Shown piece after piece: positions 10,557 to 21,190 of a stretch of DNA of 64,000 nt. The DNA is from Agroathelia rolfsii. Its lineage: Eukaryota > Basidiomycota > Agaricomycetes > Amylocorticiales > Amylocorticiaceae. The stretch is from positions 5,084,001-5,148,000 of the forward strand of contig JABRWF010000002.1 in NCBI GenBank assembly GCA_018343915.1. The letters run 5' to 3'. The translations under genes and the position numbers were made by a program. Position 1 is the first letter of the stretch. Each line of letters begins with the position of its first letter. Below the pieces are notes generated by a model. That model saw only the letters and a program-made list of their open reading frames with translations. It ran no database searches and was not told where the DNA came from.

Positions 10557-12329
10557 TGTTAAGGCTTACACTCTTAACTATCTAAATAACAGAGGTAACC
10601 TGTTACAAGTTGCTCATTGTATTATAAATTTATTTAAGATTTTTCATTATTTTTCTCTATTTTTTGATATATAATATGTATATTACATAAGTAGAAATTA
10701 CATAAGTACTTTGATAACTAAGCAAAGTCATGTGATCAGTCATCATATGACTAGCCATTATATGTCCACTAGTCATATGACTTATTATATAACAAGTCTA
10801 GAGTATAGGTCTAGACCACAACACCATTATAGACTTACTATAGTGCAATATTGCATTATACTTAGCACCTCTATACACAGACTATGTACCAGTGCACAGA
10901 CTTGGTAGAAATAGTATATAACCCTGTAGTGCCTCTATCTAAAGACCCCAGATTTGTTCTCTTTGTCTTTAGGTAAGCACAATAGTACTTTGTATTAGAT
11001 AGTTAACTAACATAATACAACTTTGTCTTCAGAGTCCCTATCTCCCCTCTCCCCTATAACAAATCCCTCAGGCTCTATGTTAGAGGGTTGCAAGTGTGCT
11101 CAGTGCTACTTGTAGTAAGGGTTGGCTTAGTGCTACCCTTGTGTATGCATATAAGACAGGTCCAGCCCTTGTAGTGACCATTTGCAATTATAATAACACA
11201 AATAATCATTATGCTCAGTACACTTGCCTCAACAAAGCTTTTATGCCTAGTTAGCCAGGGTTAAGATACCTCAACCCCTATCTATATACATAAGATAACT
11301 TGTGACTTAACTATAGACCTTGCTTGAAAGTGTTTACACTTGGAGTAAAGCCTAGTGATAGAAGAGCTTGAGTTTGCACAATAGTAGAGACAGGGTATAG
11401 AGAAGTATACACCCCTGCATCCCAAGCTCTGAGAAGTGTAAAAGAGGCCTTACTGCCTACCCCATGCCTTAGAGGGGTTACTGTGAGCTTTGGTTGAGTT
11501 TTAGTGACAAGAGTCAGGTGTGCTCTTGACATAACCCCTACTCACACTACAAACAGAACAATATACAGCTACTAGGTCCCAAAGGTGTACTTCAAGTCTA
11601 GAAGACTTTCCACTAAAGGCTACTATTGGCTAATAACTTGTAACTACTTGCTTAGTAAAGAAGGGAGTACTAAACACTCTGAGATGCTTAGATTCTTTCT
11701 TAGAGGGTAACAACCCTAAGTCACACTTTGCCCTGATTTATTAAGGGACTTAATATAGAGAGGGGGAGGTAGGTAATACAGCCTGTTCTATAGCTTGCTT
11801 AGGTCCTTATACAACCCTTAGGCTGACAAGGCACAAAGGGAGGGCAAGGGTGAGAGGGCTAGGATAATAAGCCTAAAGGCAAATATATTAGTAAATAGTA
11901 AAGAGAGATGTACATGCTTATTTACTCACCTGAAGGCAAAAGGTCAAAGCTAAGGCCTTCAGGGAGTGTTACAGGGTCCTTATATAAGTTTCAGGGGTGG
12001 TCTGTGCACAGAGACAGAAATAGAAAGGAATGCTAAACATAGTACAAATAGATGACTGAGCATGATAGTACAATCATTGCATCATCAGCTAATTGATCAA
12101 GAGTCTAGACTTGGGAGGAACTAGAAGGGTCTAGACTCTGTTTACTAATAGGTACTGGTATAAAGGTATAATGATGGCCGGTTATATAACTAAGTACTCT
12201 GTAACCAATTGTCCTAGGCTGTCTATTATGAATAAATAATGTTTAGAAAGTCCAAGAAAAATCATAAAAATACAAGAAAAATACAGGAAAATAAAGAAAG
12301 ATTAGGAGAGTCTAGGTGTACCCATGACA
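10557..12329 (-). mobile_element. LTR family W, split by A; flanks do not match
   Basis: Segments 10557-10600 and 11537-12329 form a full W LTR. Left flank CTAAT (gypsy pol) and right flank AGTAT (family U) differ, unlike other W copies. Gypsy sequence does not resume until 12634, about 1.5 kb of pol later, as expected if two W copies recombined and the DNA between was lost. Confidence 0.8.
10601..11531 (+). mobile_element. solo LTR family A
   Basis: TGTTACAAGTTGCTC to GTGCTCTTGACA with exact TSD TAACC at 10596-10600 and 11532-11536. Inserted in W. Confidence 0.9.
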
Positions 12330-12633
12330 AGTATAGTATGAGAAAAGATCAAAGATGAAAGAAGTATTAATAATTAAAGAAGGAAATCAATGATATATAT
12401 CAAAAGATCTAGAATCATATCTAAATGTAATATAGTACCATGTAAACAATATAACAAGAGACTAGAAAATAAAGAAGTATATCCTATATACTCAAATCAA
12501 AAGATAAAAACATAAGAAAAATAGGGAAAAATAAGGAAAAATTAGAGGCATACTGCCAATCCATAGAAACATATCTGTTTACACAGAAAATATGTCAGCC
12601 ATCCTACAATAGCATGTCTGCCATCTTATAACA
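12330..12633 (-). mobile_element. LTR family U fragment
   Basis: Reverse complement of about the first 300 bp of U (2682-2985), ending CATCTTATAACA. Truncated on the left at the W boundary. Confidence 0.75.
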
Positions 12634-14988
12634 GTTTGTTTGCTTGACAGAGTAAATAGGAGTCTATATACTGGTTTATTTCTTTTGTTATGTTAATCTA
12701 GTAATAGTTTCTACTAATGAGTTCCAAAGTCTTGGTGCATCCTGGGTAGCCCACTAAAGTAGAGTTATAGTATTTTGCCATAATTTTTATTATTATTTCT
12801 TTTTTTAGGGGCATAAATACCTTTTCTCTATATAATACTAGGCCGTCCTCCATTTCCCAATCCTGTAATCCTAGGGTAATCCATCTTGGACTAATCTTGA
12901 TAATCTGGTAGAGGGATTCCAGTAGCTTGGTGCTCTCCCTTTTAATGTCTGCCAAGATCTCCTTTTCTCCTTTAATCAAGATATATCCTCTTTTAGCTAC
13001 CATGATTTTGAAGTAGGAAGGTTACAGTACTATAATATTAAGGTTATCCTGGGAGTCTTCTGTATAAAAATCTGGTTGTCAAGATAGGGCATTGGCTCTT
13101 CTATTGGTAGATCCTTTTTTATAACATAGCATAAAATTGTACTCTTATAGGATCCAGTACCAATGTGCTTGTTGTCAACTAAGATATTGACTTATTGCCC
13201 AATACTCTAGGTTTTTGTAATTAGACCAGATTTCTATTGGTTCAGGTAACCCAATAATATAATGTCACTACTCTTTTAATGCTCAGATCATTGCTAGCAT
13301 TTCCTTGTCCCAGATGTCATAATTTTATTGAGTATCATCCATGGATTTGGAATGGAAGGCAATAGGGTGCCATTCACCATCATCTTGCAATTGGGAGAAC
13401 ACTCCACCAGTAACATAACCAGAGGTATTAGTTTTAATTTGACTTGCTCTTTGGTAATCATAAATTGTGAGCACTGGTGCCATAGTGAATACTTTCTTGA
13501 GTTTGTCAAATGAATTCTGCTCCTCCTTTTCCTATTTCTAAGTGCCTTTGCCTGTAAGTCTATCTAGAGGCTTGGTGATATCACTAAAGCCCTTAATAAA
13601 CCACTGAAATTTTGTACATCTTTGATAGTTATAGGAGTTAGCCAGTCAAGAATTGCTTGTACCTTTTCATTGGTCATTTATATATAGTTGTAACTAATGA
13701 TTACTCCTAGAAATTCCACCTCTAGTACTTTAAATAAGTACTTATCTAAATTAGTAAAGAAGTTATTTTCTGCTAATTATTTAAGCACTTTATATACTAA
13801 TCATTAGTGCTCTTCTAGTTCAGCAGTGGCAATAATAATGTTATCAATATATATATATACTAACCCTTGTGCAATTAGATCTGTAAATATCTTATTTATC
13901 ATGGCTTAGAATATAGCTAGGGCATTACATAGACTAAATATCATTACTAGGGGTTCAAATAGTCCTTGAGGAGCTATAAATGCTGCTTACTCTTAGTGTC
14001 TATTCTTTATAAGTATGTTGTTATATCCCCATTATAAGTCTAATTTGGAAAATATTTTTTGCCCTTGAGAGTCCATTAACAATAGAAGAAATGAGTGGGA
14101 GTTGTCATGGGTTGATCCTATGATTATTTTGTTCCCCTAATTTTTCTCTATTTTCTACTATTTTTCTTGATTTTTTGTATTTTGATTTAAGTATATAGGC
14201 TTTATTTCTTTATTTTTGGTTTCTTGTTGCATTGTTTATATAGTACTATACTTCATTTGGGTATACTTCTGAATCTTCTGATGTACATCATTGATTTGCT
14301 TCTCCCATCTTTGATGCTTCTTTCATCTTTGATTTCTTCCCACACTGTACTTCTGTTCTAACTCCTCTAATCCTTTTTCTTTCCTTACTTCTATTTCCCT
14401 TGATGTAGAGTTAAGAACTATTCTTAGAGTACTTGTAAACAGTATATAGAGGCCTGCCCTTGAGACCTTTGCAATTCAGCTTGACCACCTTTTGCCCTCT
14501 ATGTCACTCTCACTCACACCTAAAGTTTCTTCCCCCACTCTCTTTCTTGTGTGTTTTACCCCCCCCATTATCATCTTTATTGTTATACCCGGACCTCAAG
14601 GTTAAGGGGATATGCTGTGACTCCATGCTCTAAGGGAGTATAAAACTGAGTAAAGCTAAGCATGTGTCACCAGGATGTGTAAACATGGACTCCTAGGATG
14701 AGGGAGTATAAAGAATTATGTCAAAGCTAAAGACAGTATGTCCTACCTGGCAAAGGACTTTAAGAATACCAGTGATTGTATGTTGCATGGAAGCCTCTAT
14801 GAAACAGTAGGAGACCTTGCCTCTAGGTCTTTAAACATGAGTTGCACCTCCCTGCTGGGGGAGCTTAAAGATGTTAGTTGTACCCCCCTCCCCCTATTTG
14901 CTTCTGGCCCTTCTAGGCTAGGCATCTTAGGATTATGTTGGTTGAGTCATAAGTGTCCTATGACAGGAGTGGGTAGGAATTTTTTATA
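12634..14988 (-). pseudogene. pol: pol of gypsy element 0: integrase N-terminus to RT
   Basis: Minus-strand pol remnant read right to left. It keeps part of the RT domain (from about 14102 down), the RNase H region and the start of integrase with the zinc-binding stretch YPGCTKTLELISRNYY (the usual His has become Tyr). Matching RT/RNase H blocks occur in elements 1-3 at 23300-24450, 39900-40900 and 54000-55200. V interrupts it at 14103-14965 (TSD GGAGT). At about 14988 the sequence jumps from the RT start to the gag knuckle region, so protease and the RT N-terminus are deleted. Many stop codons. Confidence 0.8.
14103..14965 (+). mobile_element. solo LTR family V
   Basis: 863 bp, TGTCATGGGTTGATCC to GAGTCATAAGTGTCCTATGACA, exact TSD GGAGT at 14098-14102 and 14966-14970. 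Contains a poly-C run at about 14561. A nearly identical reverse copy lies 955 bp to the right. Confidence 0.92.
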
Positions 14989-15304
14989 GTGACTTTGTTG
15001 GAATGGTGTTACAAGTTGCTCATTGTATTATAAGATTTTTCATTATTTTTCTGATTTTTCTCCAATTTTTCTCTATTTTTTGGTATATAATATGTATATT
15101 ACATAAGCAGAGATTACATAAGTACTTTGATGACTAAGCAAAGTTATGTAATTAGTCATCATGTAACTAGCCATTATATGACCACTAGTTATATGACTTA
15201 TTATATAATAAGTCTAGAGTATAAGTCTAGACCACAATACTATTATAGACTTACTATAGTGCAATATCACATTATACTTAACACCTCTATGCATAGACCA
15301 TATA

Positions 15305-15882
15305 TGTTAAGTCTTGGACAGATGGAGATAGCAGAAAAGGGAAGGGGTAGAGCAGAATAGAGTGAACAGGAGTAGAGATGGGAGAGTGGATAGGAAAGGA
15401 GAGGGATGACCAGACTTGGCCAAGACATATGTATCAGGCCCTTGCCTAGTTATAGTCCGGGACAGGAGAAGGGGAACTAAGTTGATTTCTGAACTGAGGT
15501 AGCTAGGTATATGCTAGGTCAGTATAAATACTATAGTAGTAGGAGGATACCAAGAGGAATAGAAATGAAGTAAGACAGAGAGTGGGAAACAGAATATGGG
15601 GCGTAAATAGGCTGAAACTATCTATATAAACAAGGGTACTAGAATGTGTGGGGAAAATAATGGGAAAACAGGATACATGAGAAGAGGAAAAGACTCCAGG
15701 ACTCTGGTTGGGCACCGAGCAAGGGGTTGCTAGTTCCAATGCCTAAATTACGGAGGGTGGAGAGTGGAAGTTGGGAGCTGGAGAGGTGTCTTTGGTTATT
15801 GAATAGTAGTGGGCAAGGGTGAGTAGGGATATGTCGAAAATGTCTGAGTGGGAGCCACTTGTGTGTAGAGGGGGTCCTGACA
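15305..15882 (-). mobile_element. solo LTR family Y (reverse)
   Basis: TGTTAAGTCTTGGAC to GGGGGTCCTGACA, exact TSD ATATA at 15300-15304 and 15883-15887. The Y minus/plus label is only relative to the copy at 28431; the transcribed strand is not established. Confidence 0.88.
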
Positions 15883-15919
15883 ATATATCAGTGTATAGAC
15901 CAGGTAAAAATAGTATATA

Positions 15920-16785
15920 TATCATAGGATACTCATGACTCAACCAACATAATCCTAAGATGCCTAGCCTAGAAGGGCCAGAAGCAAATAGGAGGGGAGG
16001 GGTACAACTAATATCTTTAAGCTCCCACAGCAGGGAGGTGCAACTCATGTTTAAAGACCTAGAGGCAAGGTCTCCTACTGTTTCATAGAGGCTTCCATGC
16101 AATATACAATCACTGGTATTCTTAAAGTCCTTTGCCAGGTAGGACATACTGTCTTTAGCTTTGACATAATTCTTTATACTCCCTCATCCTAGGAGTCCAT
16201 GTTTACACATCCTGGTGACACATGCTTAGCTTTACTCAGTTTTATACTCCCTTAGAGCATGGAGTCACAGCATATCCCCTTAACCTTGAGGTCCGGGTAT
16301 AACAATAAAGATGATAATGGGGGGGGGGGTAAAACACACAAGAAAGAGAGTGGGGGAAGAAACTTTAGGTGTGAGTGAGAGTGACATAGAGGGCAAAAGG
16401 TGGTCAAGCTGAATTGCAAAGGTCTCAAGGGCAGGCCTCTATATACTGTTTACAAGTACTCTAAGAATAGTTCTTAACTCTACATCAAGGGAAATAGAAG
16501 TAAGGAAAGAAAAAGGATTAGAGGAGTTAGAACAGAAGTACAGTGTGGGAAGAAATCAAAGATGAAAGAAGCATCAAAGATGGGAGAAGCAAATCAATGA
16601 TGTACATCAGAAGATTCAGAAGTATACCCAAATGAAGTATAGTACTATATAAACAATGCAACAAGAAACCAAAAATAAAGAAATAAAGCCTATATACTTA
16701 AATCAAAATATAAAAAATCAAGAAAAATAGTAGAAAATAGAGAAAAATTAGGGGAACAAAATAATTATGGGATCAACCCATGACA
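15920..16785 (-). mobile_element. solo LTR family V (reverse)
   Basis: TATCATAGGATACTC to GATCAACCCATGACA, exact TSD ATATA at 15915-15919 and 16786-16790. With 14103-14965 it makes a large inverted repeat. Confidence 0.9.
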
Positions 16786-17822
16786 ATATAACCCTATAGT
16801 GCCTCTACCTAAAGACCTTAGATTTGTTTTCTTCATCTTTAGGTAAGCATAGTAGTGCTTTGTATTAGATAATTAACTAATATAATATAACTTTGTTTTC
16901 AGAGTAACTTTGCTCTAGCCTTGCAGAGCCTATCCCTATTCCCCTTTTTCCTCCCACAAAATCCTCTCTGCTTTGTGCTAAGAGGTTATAAGTGTGCTCT
17001 ATACTATTTATAGAAGAGATTTGCTTATTGTAGTCTCTATATACATACATAAGACAGGTCCAGCCTTTATAATGACTATTTGCATCTGCAATAACACAAA
17101 TCAAATATAGTGCTAAGTGCACCTAAGTAAACAAAGGCTTGCCCTGTGTTTATTAAGGTTAAGAGACCCTACATGCCTATTTGTATACACAAGAAATTTT
17201 GTGTCTCAATAATAGACCTTACTTAAAGACTTAGCAAGTCTAGAGTAAAGCTTGGTGATCAGCAAGCTCAGGGTTAAGTGAGAATAAAGACAGCACACAA
17301 GGTGTGTCCACCCTTGCATCCCAGGCCTTGGGAGTTGTAAAACAGCTATTACAGGCTACTCTGTACCTTACAGGGGTTAATATAGGCTCTGGTTGAGTTT
17401 TTAGTGACAAGAGTCTAGTGTACTCTTGATAAATGGGTTGTTGGAGGTTATAGTGGTATTGTTTTGTATTGCAGCTACTTATAACAGGGAGGATTGCTAA
17501 GCAGATTCTGTACTTATGAATGGGTTTTTTGATGTTTTGGGTTTTCCTCCCAAGATAGTAGCTGAAATATCCATGGTATTAGGATTACTATGTTGGAGAT
17601 TGAGCTGGGGATTATTGTTATACTAGTATTTTTAACTAGACAATATCTCTTCCTTTATCAGGTTAACTTCTGCATTATGTGTAGCATTTATAAGAAGTTG
17701 GAGGGTAGATATGTCTCTGTCCCAGCCTGTGATAATTTGCCTGAGCTTGATGTTTATTCTTTCTAAATATTTTTCTCTGAGGTCATTATCTGACAACCTT
17801 GTTTGTCTTCCTAGTAGCATAA

Positions 17823-18774
17823 TGTTACAAGACGCTCATTGTACTATAAATTTATTTAGAATTTCTTACTATTTTTCTGAATTTTTTCTGAATTTTCTCT
17901 ATTTGTTAATATATAACTTACATATTACATAAACATTATATAATCACCCTGATGACTAAGCAAGTTATGTGACTAGTCAATGCATGACTGGCCATCATGT
18001 GACAGCTAGTTATGTGATATATTATATATGTACAAGTCTAGAACATGAGCCTAGACTATGACATTATGATAGACTTATTATAATGCAATATTATACTATA
18101 CTTAGTACCCCTATGCACAGACCATGCACCAGTGCACAGACCAGGTAGAATTAGTATATAACTCTGTAGTACTCCTACCTAAAGGCCTAGATTTGTTCTC
18201 TTTGTCTTTAGGTAAGCACAAGTAGTGCTATATATTAAGTAATAACTAACATAATAAAAACTTTGTCTTCAGAGTCCCTATCTCTCACTCTCCCTTTCCT
18301 ACAAATCCATTGAGCTCTGTGCTAGAGGGTTACAAGTCAGCTCAGTGCTATTTGTAGTAGAGACGTGCTTTGTACTACCTCTGTAAGCATATATAAGACA
18401 AGTCTAGCCTATTAGTGGTGACCAATTGCATTTGCTGTATATACCATAGACATTATGCTTATTGCACTCACCCAACAAAAGCTATATGCCTAGTTGGTTA
18501 GGGTTAAGATACCTCTACCTATATCTATATACACAAGACAACTTGTGTTTCAACTATAGGCCTTGCTGGAAAGTATTTCTACTTGGAGTATAGCTTAGTG
18601 ATAGAAGAACTTAAGTTTGCATAAGAATAGAAACTGGGCACCAAGAAGTGTACACCCCTGCATCCCAAGCTCTGGGAAGTATAAAACAGGCATTACTACC
18701 TACCCTGTACCTTACAGGGGTTACTGTGAGCCTTGGTTGAGTTTTGGTGGCAAGATTTAGGTGTGCTCTTGATA
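17823..18774 (+). mobile_element. 5' LTR of gypsy element 1
   Basis: 952 bp, TGTTACAAGACGCTC to GTGCTCTTGATA. TATATAA at 18155-18161, 11-nt leader AGATTTGTTCT at 18189-18199 (34 nt from the TATA start), intron-like segment 18212-18272 (GTAAGC, branch ACTAAC, CTTCAG). Confidence 0.92.
18212..18272 (+). other. intron-like segment in A 5' LTR leader
   Basis: 61 nt: donor TTTAG|GTAAGC, branch-like AACTAAC, acceptor TTTGTCTTCAG|AG. The exon end TTTGTCTTTAG and intron end TTTGTCTTCAG are near-identical direct repeats. It lies downstream of the putative priming sequence. Confidence 0.65.
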
Positions 18775-18776
18775 TT

Positions 18777-18787
18777 AGAACAAATCT
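18777..18787 (+). promoter_or_regulatory. self-priming primer-binding site, gypsy element 1
   Basis: AGAACAAATCT starts 2 nt after the 5' LTR end and is the exact reverse complement of the leader 11-mer AGATTTGTTCT (18189-18199). No tRNA-type TGG site is visible after the LTR. The same layout occurs at 50488-50498 and 31069-31079. Confidence 0.75.
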
Positions 18788-20241
18788 CCCCTTTCTGCAC
18801 TAGTTGCTTTGTGCACTAGAGGTGGTGTAGTAAGCCACATTATTTTGAGCAAAAAACTATTACTGTAGAAAATTATTAGACTACCACGGGCAATTTACAT
18901 ATAAAAGTAGTAGTCTTTATTTTCAAATATTTCTTATTCTTAGGAGTATTCTTGGCTAGATTGAAAGTAGTATTAGTATCCACAGTTACATTGGTTTTTT
19001 CAAGCTATTAAAGGGAACATCACCTAAGTGGATAGATAAAAAAGACTCCGGTTGCTACAAGTAGCCTAAGATAAGAAAATACATTTAGTAAAAATAGGCC
19101 TAGCTCAAAGGGCAATAAAAACTTTTTACACAAAATCATCTTGGGAGTCTCTAGTAATTACTATCAAGCTTACCCACTATTTCACACCTAGACTATAACC
19201 CTAGTCAAACCCCAGAGGAAGAAAGTAGTAAAGACACCTCTTTAGAAGAGTATAAATCCTCCAATGAAGAAAACCCCACTTTCCTGCCTCTATTCCCCTT
19301 TGCACAAGTATCTGCCCTCCCTACCCCTTTCACCCTATATGCACAATCTCCTATGGCTAAACAACCCTAACTCTGTACCCTAGTTACCAACATGAAACTA
19401 TTGCAAATGTTATTGGCAAACCAAACCACTATAATGCAATAGATCCAGAACCAACAAGGATCTACAGCTAAACCTAAAGAAATTGGACATCCACCCCCCA
19501 CATTTAATGGATAATAGATTAACTTCCACCCATTTGTCCAAAAGTTCCAAGCTCACCTTGAACTCAACCCTAGGGTATATGTAACAGAGGAAGAAAAGGT
19601 CAAGTAACTCTTGGGTTTAATGGTGGATAGTGCAATAGTGTAGTCTGGCCTATGGCATGATGAGATAAAGTAAGCAGGCAAAGGACAGAGAGCAGAAGGA
19701 CTAGTAATGTTTGCTGAAGTTCTTCAAAGCTTCAAAACACTATTTGGAGCTTTTGATGAAAAGGTTGCAGCAAGAGACCAGCTGCAGAACCTCAGGCAAG
19801 GGTCTACCTCTACAAGGAATTTTGGGATAGTGTTCATGCTACTAGGAAGGAGAACTAGGTTATTGTCATGAGATGGAAATTTTGCCCGTATAGTAATCAC
19901 ACAATCACACAAAATTTTAATGGCAGGGGGGGTGGTAAAAGTGCCACTCAAGCTTAGCAATAATAGACTTTGATCCCGGGTCAGGGACTCCTAGAACACC
20001 AGGTGTGTGAGACCTGTTAGCGTGCTTCGGATACAGCCAAGAAATCACGTGGAACGTTCACGTTATTCTTGTCTGGACGGGGTTGCAAATAGGGTTTGGA
20101 GGCCGCTACGCAATGGCTTCCCGAAGTAGTTTATTGCTTACTTGTTCAGAAGTTTGTTCGTGCAAAAAGGTAAAGAAACTGCTCTTCGTGTGTGATCGTC
20201 ACTCACACCTTCTCAGACCGCGGGAGTCCGAGGGAACGGGT

Positions 20242-20252
20242 AGCTTCGACCT
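20242..20252 (-). promoter_or_regulatory. self-priming primer-binding site, family S
   Basis: Two nt outside the S LTR end (20255), the minus strand reads AGGTCGAAGCT. This is the exact complement of the 11-nt leader AGCTTCGACCT inside the same LTR (20615-20625, minus strand). The sequence differs from that of family A, but spacing and complementarity are the same. Confidence 0.75.
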
Positions 20253-20544
20253 AATGTCAAGGGTACTCTTGACTGTGTAAGGACGTTTGGGCTCGGTGTG
20301 CCTACTTTGTCTTTGTACAATCTCGGGCACACTCTTAACACTAACTCAAAGTACCTAAACTAAATAATTTTCCCACGCACGGATACCCTTTCTTATTGGG
20401 GTTCGTACAGGTACTCTCTTACTTAGTTTACGGGGGCTTCACGCGTATGAACACACAAGTCTTTGTGGGGATTTGCACCGCCACCAGTTAAGGAGAAAGG
20501 GGGAGAAGCTAGGACGGGTAGGCTAGGCCTAAAGTACGAATACC

Positions 20545-20602
20545 CTGAAGGCGAAGTTTTTATTAGTAATCTACTTTAAGAAATACAAACTTAATTACTT
20601 GC
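20545..20602 (-). other. GC-AG intron-like segment in young S LTR
   Basis: 58 nt on the minus strand: donor CGCCTTCAG|GCAAGT, branch-like TACTAAT, acceptor CTTCGCCTTCAG|GG. The 12-mer CTTCGCCTTCAG ends both the exon and the intron. TATAAAG starts at 20660, the leader 11-mer is at 20615-20625. Confidence 0.7.
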
Positions 20603-21190
20603 CTGAAGGCGAAGAGGTCGAAGCTGGGGCCTTCAGGACAAGTTACATGCTTTCTTTATACTACTATGGAAAGGTCCGTGCGCAGCCTTAGTGGTCTGTG
20701 CGCAAGCGGAATAGAAGCGGAAAGGAGGCTATGCAGGGGAAGAATGTTTTGCCTAACTCCAACGGGCATCCGTGTGGAGCTCCTTGCGGAGTGAAACCGG
20801 TATTCGTTAGGAATTATTCAGGGAAAGAAGGTTGTACTTCTTAGGCTGTGCGTAATGATGAAATGGAAGGCGCACAGCCCCGAGATTACTCCTGTGACGT
20901 GCGGCTTGGAACACGTGAGGGCCAATCAGGTGACCACAGCACTGCCCACAGTCCACGCCCTTAAAGGGTAATTTATTTAGAAAAATAAAGAAAGGAACAA
21001 AGAAAATGATAAAGACAAGAGAAATATTAGTCCAAATATTACAAGAAATATACCGAAAAATCGGCAAAATTTCCATCTCATGACAGTTATCTAATAATGA
21101 TCTCAGAGAAAAGTACCTAGAAAGGATGAATGTCAAACTTAGACATATCATTATAGGTTGGGATAGAGATATATCCACACTCCAACTTTT

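Larger units (their letters stand above)
15007..17431 (+). mobile_element. solo LTR family A, split by Y and V
   Basis: TGTTACAAGTTGCTC to GTACTCTTGATA with exact TSD AATGG at 15002-15006 and 17432-17436. Y (15305-15882) and V (15920-16785) lie inside. Confidence 0.9.
14989..17822 (-). pseudogene. gag: gag of gypsy element 0, C-terminal part, split by A
   Basis: Segments 14989-15006 and 17437-17822 are the reverse complement of the gag region between the capsid-like part and the knuckle (compare 21990-22250). The frame at 17820-17632 reads TRLSDNDLREKYLERINIKLRQIITGWDRDISTLQLLINATHNAEVNL, matching plus-strand gag of elements 1-3. It continues at 30007 on the far side of gypsy element 1. Confidence 0.82.
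19864..21085 (-). mobile_element. young family S insertion with inverted U3 ends
   Basis: The unit starts TGTCATGAGATGGAAATTTTG and ends with the reverse complement of the same sequence; exact TSD GTTAT at 19859-19863 and 21086-21090 shows that it entered as one piece. The right part (20255-21085, 831 bp) is a complete reverse S LTR; the left 391 bp starts with the S primer-binding site and leader-like DNA. CpG is frequent and AT content is much lower than around it, so it is recent. Confidence 0.85.

Noticed and set aside
18775..18790. tRNA-type primer-binding site after the gypsy LTR
   Set aside because: No TGG-initiated sequence next to the LTR; the 11-nt self-complement explains the site.
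20083..20280. 65-codon frame in the CpG-rich left part of the S insertion, considered as a captured host gene
   Set aside because: The minus strand starts with the S primer-binding site and reads as retrotransposon leader; no domain in either strand.
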